A stretch of 64,000 nt of DNA from contig CANRDN010000010.1 in assembly GCA_947629375.1 (NCBI GenBank), forward strand, positions 1-64,000. Reading direction: 5' to 3'. The stretch comes from an uncultured Bacilli bacterium (GTDB lineage: Bacteria; Bacillota_I; Bacilli_A; RF39; UBA660). Positions 44,752 through 54,672 of this stretch are shown piece by piece. The translations under genes and the position numbers were made by a program. The notes beneath the pieces were generated by a model that ran no database searches, was not told where the DNA came from, and saw nothing but the letters and a program-made list of their open reading frames with translations. Within the stretch, counting starts at the first letter, position 1; each line of letters begins with the position of its first letter.

Positions 44752-47700
44752 ATGAATTATGGAAAATTATCGATTGTAGTGACTATTTATAATGATGAAA
44801 AAACATTAAATAGATGTCTAGATAGTTTAATAAATCAAAGTTATCAAGATTTAGAAGTTATTTTAGTTAATGATTGCTCTAAAGATAACAGTGATAAAAT
44901 AATTAATGAATATTGTAGTAAAGATAAAAGATTTAGTAAGATTAATAACACTGAAAGAATGGGTGATGCTAAATCTAAACTTAGTGGAAGTAAAATAGCA
45001 TCTGGAAAATATATAGCATTCTTAAATGCCGATGATTATGTAAGCGTTGATTTTTACAGAAATTTAATTTTTAATTTGGAAAATAATGACTCAGATATAG
45101 CTATTGGAAATGTCGTTTTAGAATATGACTCTAATAATCAAAAATGTTTTTCTATAAACGATATGAATTTTGATTTACTAACAGGAAAAGAAATAATTGA
45201 TTGCTACTTCAAACAGGAAGGTCTTAACTTTTTGTGGCATACATTATGGAATAAAGTTTATAGAATAGAATTGTGGCGTGACGCATTATCTTATTATGAA
45301 AAAGTAGAAGAATTACCAACTATTTTTGAAGATATTTACTTATCGACTGTTTTGCTTTATTACGCAAAGAAATTAACTAAGATTAATAACGATGCTTACT
45401 TTTATTGCAAAAATGATTATGGGAAATTACTTAAAAACAAAAATAATAAAATAGAGGAAAATAATACTTTTATTACTAAAACATTCGAATTGGTTTTAGA
45501 GTTTTTAAAATCTAAAAAAATAGATGTACAGTATAAAAAAGAAATAGATGAGTGGAGTAGTTGCTATAAAAAAGATTATAAAGACTTAAATAACATTTTT
45601 GATATTGAATTGAGTTACAGAAAAAATAGAATTAAAGAAAAAGAAATTATTTTTGAACTAATTAACTATTACAAAGAAAATAACAAGAAGCAACATATTA
45701 ATCTTATTTATCAGTCAAATTGGGATAATAGATTTGAAGAAATTAAGAAAGCTATTTGTGATTCTTCAATTAAATGTGTAAGTTTTGATATATTTGATAC
45801 CCTTATAACTAGACCATTTCTAGAAGCTAAAGACTTATTTTCTTTACTTGACGATGAATTTCAAACTTTAATTAACAATAAAGGAATAGAGTTTTCTAAA
45901 CTAAGAATTGCAGCTTCTATAGATGCTAGAAAAGAAAAAATAGAAGTAGAAGAAATCTCTTTAGATGATATCTATGATGTATTAAATAAAAATTATGGTA
46001 TAGAAAAAAGTATTCTTTCTAAAATGAAAAAGATGGAAATAGAATACGAAAAAAGATTTTGTGCTCAAAGAAAATCAGGATTTGAACTATATGAACTGGC
46101 TAAATTTCTAAAAAAGAAAGTAATATTCACATCTGATATGTATTTACCTTTAGATGTAATTAAAGATATTTTAAAGGAAAATAATTACAAAGACTTTGAC
46201 GAAATATTTTTGTCTAATGATATTGGAAAAACAAAGTACAATAAAACTCTTTATGCATATGTAATAGAAAAGATAAACTTAGAGCCTGGAAACATAATTC
46301 ATATTGGTGATAACTTTGATACTGATTATTTAAAAGCTAAAGAAATGGGACTTAAGGCCTTTTATTTCAAAAGGACTATCGATGTATTACTTGATAAAAG
46401 CGATACAAATAACTTAGCTCAAATATTTATAAAAGATTTACCTGATTGGGTCGACAATTTATCTTCTAAATTTAATTATCTTGGACTTAGATGTATGATA
46501 GCAGTGGTTGCAAATAAATATTTTGATAATCCATATCGACCATTTAATAAAAAAACTGATTTTAATTTAGATCCTAATTTAATTGGGTACTACGCTTTAG
46601 GAATGCATCTATTTGGAGTTACAAAATGGTTACTTGATAACTGTGAAAACAAACACTACGATAGTATAATTTTTATGGCAAGAGATGGATATTTACCTAT
46701 GAAATCCTTTAACATAATGAAAAGATTGTATAAAGATGTACCAGAAGAAAAGTATTTTTACTCATCAAGAAAAGCATCAATTCCTTTTATAATTAGTGAA
46801 AAACTAGATTTCTATAAATTGTCTAACTTTGTTTATCGTAAAACACCTAATGAAATAATTGAAATCTTAGACGACATTATTGATATAGATTACAAAAAAT
46901 TAAATAAACTTTGTGAAGAAAAGAAAATAAAATTAGATGAAAAACTAGATATTGAAAATAACTTCTATAGTTTTCTATCGATAATTGCCAATAACTTTTT
47001 TGATTCAAACAAACAAAAAGAAAAAATAAAAGTATTAAAAAAATACTTTGAAGAAATATTTAATGGAAAAACTTGCGCCTTTGATGTCGGTTATAGTGCA
47101 AGAATAGAGTTTTATCTTTCTAATTTAATTAATAAACCGATAGATACTTATTTTATCAATATCAATGCTGAAGAAGCAATGAAGTATTCTAAGATGGCTA
47201 ATTTTCAATTGGAGACATTTTACGATTATAAGCCTAAAATTACAGGATTAATGCGTGAATTCTTATTTTCTATGTGTGCACCTTCTTGTACAGGTTATAA
47301 AATAAATTTAAAAACTGAAGAAGTAGAACCAGTATTTGAAAACTATACAATAGATTATTTATCTAAAAATATTATAGAGACAATTCAAAAAGAAGCTTTA
47401 CAATTTGTAGAAGATATGATTTCAATCTTTGATAAAGATATCTTTAAATTAAATTATCAAAGGACTTATATTTCGATGCCTTATGAATCATTTATTCAAT
47501 CTGTAAATGGATTAGATAGAAAAATATTTGATTCTATTAACTTCGAAGATAAAGTAGCACCAGATAGTCAAGTAACTATAGGGGATGAGTGGGAGAAAGA
47601 GTTAAAAAAGAAAAATCAACACGAATTAGAAAAACTTCTAAATTTACAAGATTATCTTAATAAAGAATTTGTAGATCTATATGGAAAAAATACTTTAGAA

Positions 47701-47772
47701 AGAATGATTTATTATGCTATGTTTGATAGGGAAGCATTTAAAGATAGAATGAAAAAAAGAATATCTAAATAA
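44752..47772 (+). CDS. Glycosyltransferase family 2 fused to a HAD-like domain
   Basis: A 1006-residue cytoplasmic protein. Residues 1-230 are a GT-A fold glycosyltransferase (LSIVVTIYNDEKTLNRCLDSL; LVNDCSKDNS; LNADDYV). Residues about 335-545 form a HAD hydrolase: FDIFDTLITRP with the nucleophile Asp, FTSDMYLP, then HIGDNFDTDY. The last 460 residues (IIFMARDGYLPMKSF, YSSRKASIPF, CAFDVGYSA) form a domain I have seen only with such HAD parts in polysaccharide loci. It may build or modify a cell-surface glycan. AAGGTGA precedes the ATG at 44752. No other polysaccharide genes flank it. Confidence 0.8.
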   Translation: MNYGKLSIVVTIYNDEKTLNRCLDSLINQSYQDLEVILVNDCSKDNSDKIINEYCSKDKRFSKINNTERMGDAKSKLSGSKIASGKYIAFLNADDYVSVDFYRNLIFNLENNDSDIAIGNVVLEYDSNNQKCFSINDMNFDLLTGKEIIDCYFKQEGLNFLWHTLWNKVYRIELWRDALSYYEKVEELPTIFEDIYLSTVLLYYAKKLTKINNDAYFYCKNDYGKLLKNKNNKIEENNTFITKTFELVLEFLKSKKIDVQYKKEIDEWSSCYKKDYKDLNNIFDIELSYRKNRIKEKEIIFELINYYKENNKKQHINLIYQSNWDNRFEEIKKAICDSSIKCVSFDIFDTLITRPFLEAKDLFSLLDDEFQTLINNKGIEFSKLRIAASIDARKEKIEVEEISLDDIYDVLNKNYGIEKSILSKMKKMEIEYEKRFCAQRKSGFELYELAKFLKKKVIFTSDMYLPLDVIKDILKENNYKDFDEIFLSNDIGKTKYNKTLYAYVIEKINLEPGNIIHIGDNFDTDYLKAKEMGLKAFYFKRTIDVLLDKSDTNNLAQIFIKDLPDWVDNLSSKFNYLGLRCMIAVVANKYFDNPYRPFNKKTDFNLDPNLIGYYALGMHLFGVTKWLLDNCENKHYDSIIFMARDGYLPMKSFNIMKRLYKDVPEEKYFYSSRKASIPFIISEKLDFYKLSNFVYRKTPNEIIEILDDIIDIDYKKLNKLCEEKKIKLDEKLDIENNFYSFLSIIANNFFDSNKQKEKIKVLKKYFEEIFNGKTCAFDVGYSARIEFYLSNLINKPIDTYFININAEEAMKYSKMANFQLETFYDYKPKITGLMREFLFSMCAPSCTGYKINLKTEEVEPVFENYTIDYLSKNIIETIQKEALQFVEDMISIFDKDIFKLNYQRTYISMPYESFIQSVNGLDRKIFDSINFEDKVAPDSQVTIGDEWEKELKKKNQHELEKLLNLQDYLNKEFVDLYGKNTLERMIYYAMFDREAFKDRMKKRISK

Positions 47773-47779
47773 TAAGAAT

Positions 47780-47811
47780 AATCCTTCAAGTTAAATTGTA
47801 GGATTTTTTTC
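47780..47811 (+). terminator. Intrinsic terminator
   Basis: AATCCT/AGGATT stem and seven T. Confidence 0.7.
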
Positions 47812-47894
47812 TGTAAAAATGTGTTAAAAGGATATTATTAATGAGTTAGCTTTGTTATAATTTAATTGAACGATATCATATAGGGGGATTCATT

Positions 47895-48284
47895 ATGCTT
47901 CATATTACTAGAATAATGTTAAGTACTTATAACATTACTGATACTGATTTTATGGGATATTCAATTAGTAGAGATACAGCAAATTTTCATCATTTGATAA
48001 TTCCTAAACGAAATCACGGAACGAAAACAATTTCTAATGGAGCAATACTTAATAAAGATACATCTCATCCATATTTACACATTATCGAACTTAAAGATTA
48101 TGATATCTTCTTTCAAATAACAAAAGAAATGATGAAAGAAAATCAACTTGGAACAATAAATGAAGAAAATTTAAAAAAAATAAATGAATTGCTTTCTGTT
48201 TTTGAAAGAGAACACTGTGGAGAAACAAATATAAATGGTGAACCACTTATAAGAGAAGAATATGTTAAAAGACTAATTAAATAA
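47895..48284 (+). CDS. Small protein with HNH-like His pattern, function unknown
   Basis: A 129-residue cytoplasmic protein. FHHLIIPKRNHG, NGAIL and SHPYLHIIE give a spacing of His and Asn like that of HNH nucleases, without the usual CxxC zinc pairs. The C-terminus is helical with EHCGE. The nuclease idea is weak; I do not recognise the family. AGGGGGATT is the Shine-Dalgarno. It is monocistronic with a terminator. Confidence 0.6.
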   Translation: MLHITRIMLSTYNITDTDFMGYSISRDTANFHHLIIPKRNHGTKTISNGAILNKDTSHPYLHIIELKDYDIFFQITKEMMKENQLGTINEENLKKINELLSVFEREHCGETNINGEPLIREEYVKRLIK

Positions 48285-48307
48285 GCTTGTACTTGCTTAT
48301 TTTTTTC
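48281..48307 (+). terminator. Intrinsic terminator
   Basis: AATAAGC/GCTTATT stem followed by a T run. Confidence 0.82.
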
Positions 48308-48341
48308 TTTGTGATAGAATAAAGCGATAGAGGTTTTAGAT

Positions 48342-49295
48342 ATGAATGATTCGATTGACGATGAATACATAGTACAATTTGATAATGCAATTAATACTTC
48401 CAATCAAATAGATAGTTACTACGATGAATTAAAATATATTGAATATAGTGAAGGAAGAAATTGTGAAGAATATAAAAAAGTATTAAACAAAATAAAGTGT
48501 GCATTAGATTATGAAAAACAAAAACTAAATGATATTTTTATTGATCCATCTGTTCTTGTTCTTTTCTTAAAATATGTCAAAGAAAGAGATTGTAAAAGAT
48601 TATCATCTAAATTTGTAAATGAATATAACCTTGCAGAACTTATTTTTTATGCTGAAACAAATGACACTTATGATAGGATTATCGACTACTTTGATGTTGA
48701 TATTTCAAGGGATAAATACATAAAAAACGAAATTATTAAAAATGGAAACAAAGTTAAATTTAAGTCTGTGTATTATCTAATGCTTTCTAAAATGTATATA
48801 AAATTAATCGATGAATATTTAAAAGATTGTAAAGATTTAAAGATGAGAAATTATCTAATAAATATGAAGTATAAAAGTTTAGAAACTTGTAATGAACTAG
48901 AAAATTGGTACTTTGGTTTTGAACCAAGTAATGATGCTCTTCTTGTTGAAAGTGATTTTTTACTTGCGGATTCCTTTAATATGAATATCGATAATTTTGA
49001 AATAATTAAAAATAATCATCTCTTTAGTATGGTTAAAAGAATGATAGATCTTGCTTTAAAAAAGAGTGGGAAATCAGAAGAAAACAAAATGTACTACGAA
49101 ATAAACATTTTGACGATTTTATTGAATATGGAAATTTTTACTCTTTCTGATACTTATTTGTTTTTTCAAAAAATTATGGAGTACTCAAAAGGAAAGTATG
49201 ATGAAAATTCTGTTAACTTTGTAGATTCATTATTTTCTAAATGTCCTGAACTTATAAAGAAATTTACATATGTACCTAATAAAAAAGAAATGTAA
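48342..49295 (+). CDS. Hypothetical helical protein
   Basis: A 317-residue soluble, acidic, all-helical-looking protein with no signal peptide and no recognised motif. The N-terminal 65 residues are Asp/Tyr-rich and the middle has regularly spaced Leu/Tyr/Lys helices. It ends at a terminator before rlmN. GAGGTTTTAGAT precedes the start. No function can be assigned. Confidence 0.65.
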   Translation: MNDSIDDEYIVQFDNAINTSNQIDSYYDELKYIEYSEGRNCEEYKKVLNKIKCALDYEKQKLNDIFIDPSVLVLFLKYVKERDCKRLSSKFVNEYNLAELIFYAETNDTYDRIIDYFDVDISRDKYIKNEIIKNGNKVKFKSVYYLMLSKMYIKLIDEYLKDCKDLKMRNYLINMKYKSLETCNELENWYFGFEPSNDALLVESDFLLADSFNMNIDNFEIIKNNHLFSMVKRMIDLALKKSGKSEENKMYYEINILTILLNMEIFTLSDTYLFFQKIMEYSKGKYDENSVNFVDSLFSKCPELIKKFTYVPNKKEM

Positions 49296-49322
49296 AAAGA
49301 TGTAAATATCTTTCTTTTTTTT
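49294..49322 (+). terminator. Intrinsic terminator
   Basis: AAAGAT/ATCTTT stem and a long T run. Confidence 0.65.
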
Positions 49323-49371
49323 TAGATAGTAATAATTAGATGTTATAATAATGTTATTGGTGGAATAGTAT

Positions 49372-50394
49372 ATGGAAAACATTTATAATTTGACAATTGA
49401 ACAACTTGAAGAATATTTTTTAGGTATAGGAGAAAAAAAGTTCAAAGCTATTCAGACATATTCTTGGTTATATGAAAAAAGAATATCTTCATTTGATGAA
49501 ATGACTGATATGAAAAAAAGTGTCATTGAAAAACTTAATGAAGATTTTACTTTAGAGTCTTTAAAAGTAATCAAGGTTGAAAGAGATAAAGAAGTAAATA
49601 AATATTTATTTGAACTTTATGATGGATCCTTGGTAGAGAGTGTTCTTATGAGACACGACTATGGTACAAGTATCTGTGTTTCAAGCCAAGTTGGATGTAA
49701 TATGGGATGCCGTTTTTGTGAAAGCGGACGCTTAAAGAAAGTAAGAGACTTAAAAGCGTACGAGATGGTTTTGCAGATTCTTGAAGTGGAAAAAGATATT
49801 GAAAAAAGAATATCTCACGTTGTAATAATGGGAATTGGGGAACCATTTGATAACTACGAAAATGTAACTAACTTCATAAAAATAATAAATCATCCGAAGG
49901 GACTTGCTATAGGAAGTAGACACATAACCGTTTCAACATCAGGTATTGTTCCTAAAATATTAGAATTTGCAGATTTTCCATATCAAGTAAATTTGGCAGT
50001 GAGTCTTCACGCACCAAATGATAAAATAAGAAATGAAATAATGCCAATAAATAAAGCATATAAAATAAAAGACATAATAGATGCTTTAAAAATATATTAT
50101 AAAAAGACAAATAGAAGAATTACTTTTGAATATATAATGCTCGATGGAATAAATGATAGTGATAAAGATGCACAAGAACTATGTAACCTTTTAAAAGACT
50201 TAAACTGCTATGTAAATTTAATTCCTTATAACGAAACAAATAATATTCAATATAAAAGAAGTAAAAACGATAGAATTTTGAAATTTTATGATATAATAAA
50301 GAAGAATAATGTAGGAGTAACAATTAGAAGAGAATTTGGAAGTAAAATAAGTGCTGCCTGTGGACAACTTAGAAGTAAGAAGGAGGAACTATGA
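49372..50394 (+). CDS. rlmN: 23S rRNA/tRNA adenine-C2 methyltransferase RlmN
   Basis: A radical SAM enzyme (340 residues) that makes 2-methyladenosine at A2503 of 23S rRNA. CNMGCRFC (C109, C113, C116) binds the 4Fe-4S cluster. MGIGEPFDNYENV and VSLHAPND are family blocks, and the methyl-carrying Cys is in AACGQL at the C-terminus. The stop TGA overlaps the prpC start (ATGA). This opens the conserved rlmN-prpC-prkC-rsgA-rpe operon. Confidence 0.95.
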   Translation: MENIYNLTIEQLEEYFLGIGEKKFKAIQTYSWLYEKRISSFDEMTDMKKSVIEKLNEDFTLESLKVIKVERDKEVNKYLFELYDGSLVESVLMRHDYGTSICVSSQVGCNMGCRFCESGRLKKVRDLKAYEMVLQILEVEKDIEKRISHVVIMGIGEPFDNYENVTNFIKIINHPKGLAIGSRHITVSTSGIVPKILEFADFPYQVNLAVSLHAPNDKIRNEIMPINKAYKIKDIIDALKIYYKKTNRRITFEYIMLDGINDSDKDAQELCNLLKDLNCYVNLIPYNETNNIQYKRSKNDRILKFYDIIKKNNVGVTIRREFGSKISAACGQLRSKKEEL

Positions 50395-51131
50395 AATCGT
50401 TTTATTTAACAGATGCTGGAAAAGTTAGATCTCATAATGAAGATAGTGTTATAATCACTAAAAATCAAAGTGGGAATTACTTGATGGCTGTTGCTGATGG
50501 AATGGGAGGACATTCTGCTGGTGAGATAGCTTCAAGTATTGTTGTAAGTCATATTAGCAAATGTTTCAATGAATCATTCTGCAATATGGAAAAATCAAAA
50601 GCAGTAAACTGGATGCGTGAAATGGCTACAGAAGTTAATGATATGATATTTGATTATGCTAAAGATCATCCTGAAAGTAAAGGAATGGGAACAACTCTTG
50701 TAATGGCAGTAATTACTGATGATTACGTCTTAATTGGAAATATCGGAGATTCTTCTGGATTTGTTATAAAAGATGAAAAACTACATAAAGTAACTTATGA
50801 TCACACTCTTGTAAATTTACTTATAAAAGCAGGAGAATTAACGGAAGAAGAAGCTAAAAATCATCCTAAGAAAAATGTTTTAATGAAAGCACTTGGAGCT
50901 AATAACCCAATAGATATAGATATATTCGATTGCGATATGGATATTTCTTCAGTACTTTTATGTAGTGATGGACTTACTTCTATGCTTGACACAGAACAAA
51001 TTGAAAAAGTTTTATTAAGTGAAGCTGAAATAGAAGATAAGGTAATAAAACTAATTAGAAAGAGTAACAATCGTGGGGGAACAGACAATATATCAATTGC
51101 ATACTTAGATTTATCAGAAAGTGGTGATTAG
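50391..51131 (+). CDS. prpC: PP2C-family protein phosphatase
   Basis: A Mn-dependent Ser/Thr phosphatase (246 residues) that opposes the kinase encoded next. Metal-binding motifs are RSHNEDSV, VADGMGGHSAGE, GDSSGF, LCSDGLTSML and GGTDNISI. Its position just before prkC is the standard arrangement in Firmicutes. It overlaps rlmN by 4 bases and ends 2 bases before prkC. Confidence 0.94.
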   Translation: MKSFYLTDAGKVRSHNEDSVIITKNQSGNYLMAVADGMGGHSAGEIASSIVVSHISKCFNESFCNMEKSKAVNWMREMATEVNDMIFDYAKDHPESKGMGTTLVMAVITDDYVLIGNIGDSSGFVIKDEKLHKVTYDHTLVNLLIKAGELTEEEAKNHPKKNVLMKALGANNPIDIDIFDCDMDISSVLLCSDGLTSMLDTEQIEKVLLSEAEIEDKVIKLIRKSNNRGGTDNISIAYLDLSESGD

Positions 51132-51133
51132 CG

Positions 51134-52930
51134 TTGTTTACAAAGGGGCAAATGATTAATGATCGATACGAGGTTATAAAAAGTATTGGCGAAGGTGGTA
51201 TGGCTAATGTTTATTTAGCTACAGATACATTTTTAGATAGAAAAGTTGCAGTTAAAGTTTTAAGAGGTGACCTTGCAACTGATGAAAAGTTTATAAGAAG
51301 ATTCCAAAGAGAGGCTTATGCAGCTTCTACTTTGTCTCACCCTAATATCGTTGAAATGTACGATGTCGGTGAAGATAACGGAACTTACTATATCGTAATG
51401 GAATACATCGAAGGAAGAACTTTAAAACAACTATTAAAGAAGCGTGGAAGTTTAACAACTCCTGAAGTTGTCGATATTATGCTTCAATTGACTGATGGAA
51501 TTGCTCACGCTCACGATATGTATATAATTCATAGAGATTTGAAACCACAAAATATTATGATTTCAGACGATGGTAAGATTAAAATAACGGACTTTGGGAT
51601 AGCGATGGCCTTGAATTCAACACAACTTACTCAAACTAATTCTGTTATGGGGTCTGTTCACTACTTACCACCAGAACAAGCAAGTGGAAAAGGATCAACA
51701 ACTAAATCAGATATTTATTCAATGGGAATAATGTTATTCGAGTTAGTTACTGGTAAACTTCCATTTAAAGGAGACAATGCCGTAGAAATAGCCTTAAAAC
51801 ATATGAAAGAGGAAATACCAAATGTTAAGAAACTAAATCCTAATGTTCCTCAAAGTTTAATAAATATAATTTTAAAATCTACTGCAAAGAATCCTAAAAA
51901 TAGATATGATGATGTTAAAGAAATGCACCAAGATTTAAAGGTTTGTTTAAATGAAGATAAACTTAACGAACCACCTTATGTATATAAATATCCAGAGTTT
52001 GAAGCAGACGATAAGGAACCTTCTTTAAAAGAAATTAAAGAAACAGATAATACTGTTAGAGAAGAAACTCCTGTTGCTAAAAAAGTGGATAAAAAAGAAG
52101 AAGAGGATGAAGAAAAAGGTAAGAGTAAAATCTCTACTATCATAATAGTCTTCTTGTTACTTGTTCTTCTAGGTGGAATAGGTGCTATTGGATATGTGTT
52201 ATTACCAACATTTAAGAATAATGAAGATATCAAAGTACCAGATGTTTCAGGACTAACAGTTACTGAAGCAGAAAAAGTTCTAAAAGGGAAAGGCTTCAAA
52301 GTTGAAGATGATACTGAGAAGAGATTTAGTGACGAAGTAGAAGAAGGATTAGTTATTGGAACAGATCCTGCAATAAATAGAAGTAGACCTAAGGGAACAA
52401 AAATAACGATAATTGAGTCCCTTGGAAAAAATGATACTTATGTTATCGAAGATTACACAGGTAAAAATTATATTGAAGTTCAAACTACACTTGAAAAAAT
52501 GTATAAGATGAAAGTTAAGATAGAGAAAAAGGATGTAGATTTGACAGAAGATATGGATTTGCAAGCAATAATTGAGCAAGATATCAAACCAGGTACTGAA
52601 ATAACAGTGGATGAAAATAATCCAACAACGATAACATTATATATTCCAAATGCTTATGAACAGTATCCAGATTTCGTTAGTGAAGGTTGGACATTAGAAG
52701 AAATTGAAGAATTTGCTGCAAAATATGAAATAAAAGTAGATGTAAAATACTTTGAAACAAATGATTTTCCACCTGGTACTGTTTATAAACAATCAAGAAC
52801 TGGAAAAATTGTAAATGGTGCTACACTTACAATAACAGTTACTAAGGAAAAGGAAGAAGAACCAGAACCACCTGTAGATGAAGAAGAAAACACTGGTGGT
52901 ACAGAAGGTGGAGAAGGCTCAACGCAATAA
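51134..52930 (+). CDS. prkC: Ser/Thr protein kinase with PASTA domains
   Basis: A membrane kinase of 598 residues. The kinase domain (about 10-270) has GEGGMANVYLA, Lys in VAVKVL, HRDLKPQN and DFGIA. An acidic-basic linker leads to one membrane helix (about 333-353) and three extracellular PASTA repeats (about 362-430, 432-505, 510-578), ending in a Glu/Pro/Gly tail. PASTA domains bind muropeptides; PrkC links wall state to growth and, in Bacillus, to germination. The start is TTG at 51134, with GGTGAT five bases before. Confidence 0.94.
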   Translation: MFTKGQMINDRYEVIKSIGEGGMANVYLATDTFLDRKVAVKVLRGDLATDEKFIRRFQREAYAASTLSHPNIVEMYDVGEDNGTYYIVMEYIEGRTLKQLLKKRGSLTTPEVVDIMLQLTDGIAHAHDMYIIHRDLKPQNIMISDDGKIKITDFGIAMALNSTQLTQTNSVMGSVHYLPPEQASGKGSTTKSDIYSMGIMLFELVTGKLPFKGDNAVEIALKHMKEEIPNVKKLNPNVPQSLINIILKSTAKNPKNRYDDVKEMHQDLKVCLNEDKLNEPPYVYKYPEFEADDKEPSLKEIKETDNTVREETPVAKKVDKKEEEDEEKGKSKISTIIIVFLLLVLLGGIGAIGYVLLPTFKNNEDIKVPDVSGLTVTEAEKVLKGKGFKVEDDTEKRFSDEVEEGLVIGTDPAINRSRPKGTKITIIESLGKNDTYVIEDYTGKNYIEVQTTLEKMYKMKVKIEKKDVDLTEDMDLQAIIEQDIKPGTEITVDENNPTTITLYIPNAYEQYPDFVSEGWTLEEIEEFAAKYEIKVDVKYFETNDFPPGTVYKQSRTGKIVNGATLTITVTKEKEEEPEPPVDEEENTGGTEGGEGSTQ

Positions 52931-52941
52931 TTAGGAGGGTT

Positions 52942-53781
52942 ATGAAAGGACAAATCGTAAAAATACTTAGCAATCTATACTTTGTAAATTGTGATGGAGA
53001 AATAATAGAATGTCATAGTAGAGGGAATTTTAGAAATAAAAAAATAACTCCTGTGGTAGGGGACTATTGCAATATAAATAAAGATGATAAGTATATATTA
53101 GAAATACTTCCAAGAAAGAATTTCTTGATTCGTCCTTTAGTAGCCAATATAGATCAAGGCTTAATTGTTACAAGTTTAAAAACTCCAGATTTTAGTACTA
53201 ATCTTTTAGATAAATTAATACTTGTTATGGAAATCAATAAGATTAAACCTATAATTTGTATTACCAAGGAAGATTTAGTTACTGAAGAAGAAAAAGAAGA
53301 GTTTAAAAAGATTATAGATTATTATAAATCTATCGGTTATAGTGTTTTCTATAATTATGAAGTAGATAAAATTAAAGAAATCTTTAAAGATAAAACAACA
53401 GTCTTTACTGGACAAACGGGTGCAGGTAAATCAAGTTTATTTAATCGTTTAGATAAAAATCTAAATTTTGATGTAGGAGAAGTTTCTCTTGCCCTTGGAA
53501 GAGGAAAACATACGACTAGATATGTTGAGTTAATCTCACTATTCGGTGGAAAACTTGTCGATACACCAGGGTTTTCTAGTATAGACTTATCATACTATAA
53601 AGATGAAGACATAAAAGCTGCATTTATCGAATTTAAAAATTATGAGTGTAAGTATAAAGATTGCAAACATAAGTCTGAAGGAATAGATGAATGTAGTATT
53701 AAACAGGCTGTCGAAAAAGGAGAAATACTTTCTTCAAGATATGAAGATTATATTAAGTTTTTAGATAAAGACAGCAGATAG
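52942..53781 (+). CDS. rsgA: Ribosome small-subunit biogenesis GTPase RsgA
   Basis: A circularly permuted GTPase (279 residues) that acts late in 30S maturation. An N-terminal OB fold precedes the permuted G domain: TKEDL (G4), GQTGAGKSS (G1, about 156-164), and DTPGF (G3). The C-terminal zinc site is C-x4-C-x-H-x6-C. In Bacillus it is a PrkC substrate, matching the operon. AGGAGGG precedes the ATG. Confidence 0.94.
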   Translation: MKGQIVKILSNLYFVNCDGEIIECHSRGNFRNKKITPVVGDYCNINKDDKYILEILPRKNFLIRPLVANIDQGLIVTSLKTPDFSTNLLDKLILVMEINKIKPIICITKEDLVTEEEKEEFKKIIDYYKSIGYSVFYNYEVDKIKEIFKDKTTVFTGQTGAGKSSLFNRLDKNLNFDVGEVSLALGRGKHTTRYVELISLFGGKLVDTPGFSSIDLSYYKDEDIKAAFIEFKNYECKYKDCKHKSEGIDECSIKQAVEKGEILSSRYEDYIKFLDKDSR

Positions 53782-53789
53782 GAGGGACT

Positions 53790-54452
53790 ATGAAAAAGGT
53801 GTCAGTATCCTTTTTAGCGTCAAAGGATGAACAAAGAGATATACTAAAAATAAATAGATCAACTGCAGATTATGTTCACGTTGATGTAATGGATGGAAAA
53901 TTTGTAAAGAAGAAACATAAACCTTACAAGATGCTTTACAAAATGGGTAATTTTCTTAATAAGAGATTAGATGTTCATTTAATGGAAAAGAATCCATTGA
54001 AACATATCAATTATTTTGCTTCTTTAAATACAGAGTACATTACTATTCACGTGGAACTTGATAAAGTAGATAAATATATCGATTTAATTAAGCAATATGG
54101 TATTAAATGTGGACTAGCTATTAATCCTGATACTGATGTATCTATTCTTCTTCCATATTTATCTAAAATTGATATGGTTCTTGTAATGGGAGTAAATCCT
54201 GGATTACCTGGACAAGAATTTATTGATGATACAATTAAAAAAATCTTAAAAATAAAGAAGATTATAGTATCTAAAAAAGTAAAAGTAAAAATTAGTGTCG
54301 ATGGAGGAGTAGATGCTGAAGTAGCTAAAAGACTTGACTTTGTCGATATAATTGTAAGTGGTAGCTATGTAACAAATAGTGATGACTTTAGTGAAGCTGT
54401 TGAAAATTTAAGAGAAAATGCTAGTAGAAATACAAAGAAAGCTAAAGAGTAG
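53790..54452 (+). CDS. rpe: Ribulose-phosphate 3-epimerase
   Basis: A pentose phosphate enzyme (220 residues) that interconverts ribulose-5-P and xylulose-5-P. It is a TIM barrel with VHVDVMDGKFV, DVHLMEKNP, VLVMGVNPGLPGQEF and ISVDGGV. The loop after VDVMDG is altered from the usual FVPN, and the catalytic Asp residues are present. It starts 8 bases after rsgA and is the last operon gene. The C-terminus has a short basic tail. Confidence 0.92.
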   Translation: MKKVSVSFLASKDEQRDILKINRSTADYVHVDVMDGKFVKKKHKPYKMLYKMGNFLNKRLDVHLMEKNPLKHINYFASLNTEYITIHVELDKVDKYIDLIKQYGIKCGLAINPDTDVSILLPYLSKIDMVLVMGVNPGLPGQEFIDDTIKKILKIKKIIVSKKVKVKISVDGGVDAEVAKRLDFVDIIVSGSYVTNSDDFSEAVENLRENASRNTKKAKE

Positions 54453-54461
54453 GGGATATAA

Positions 54462-54508
54462 TAAAAAATGTTGAAATTTTAAAATAATTAGAATTTTTCA
54501 ACATTTTT
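54462..54508 (+). terminator. Terminator of the rlmN-rpe operon
   Basis: AAAAATGTTGAAA/TTTCAACATTTTT stem, 13 bp, with T run. Confidence 0.82.
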
Positions 54509-54575
54509 GTTTATAAATATAAATTTTATGATACAATATTAATAGTCATTTGAACATTTGACTTTAATATTTTTT

Positions 54576-54656
54576 GCGGACATGATTTAATGGCAGAATA
54601 TAACCTTGCCAAGGCCTTTGGTAGAGGTCAAATTTAAAGCCATTGGACTTTGATAT
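54576..54656 (+). pseudogene. Decayed tRNA-Gly(GCC)
   Basis: The 5' half reads like tRNA-Gly: GCGGACA acceptor strand, TGATTTAATGGCAGAAT D-arm and CCTTGCCAAGG with anticodon GCC. The anticodon stem keeps only two pairs, the T-arm is unrecognisable, and no TGTCCGC partner or CCA follows. It is flanked by a near-perfect 16-base direct repeat (CATTTGACTTTAATAT at 54555 and CATTGGACTTTGATAT at 54641). I read it as a relic of a tRNA gene cut by past integration or deletion. Confidence 0.6.
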
Positions 54657-54672
54657 ATAAAGGGTTTATGAG

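Noticed and set aside
54576-54656. A functional tRNA-Gly
   Set aside because: Only two anticodon-stem pairs remain, there is no T-arm and no matching acceptor 3' strand, so it is called a relic.
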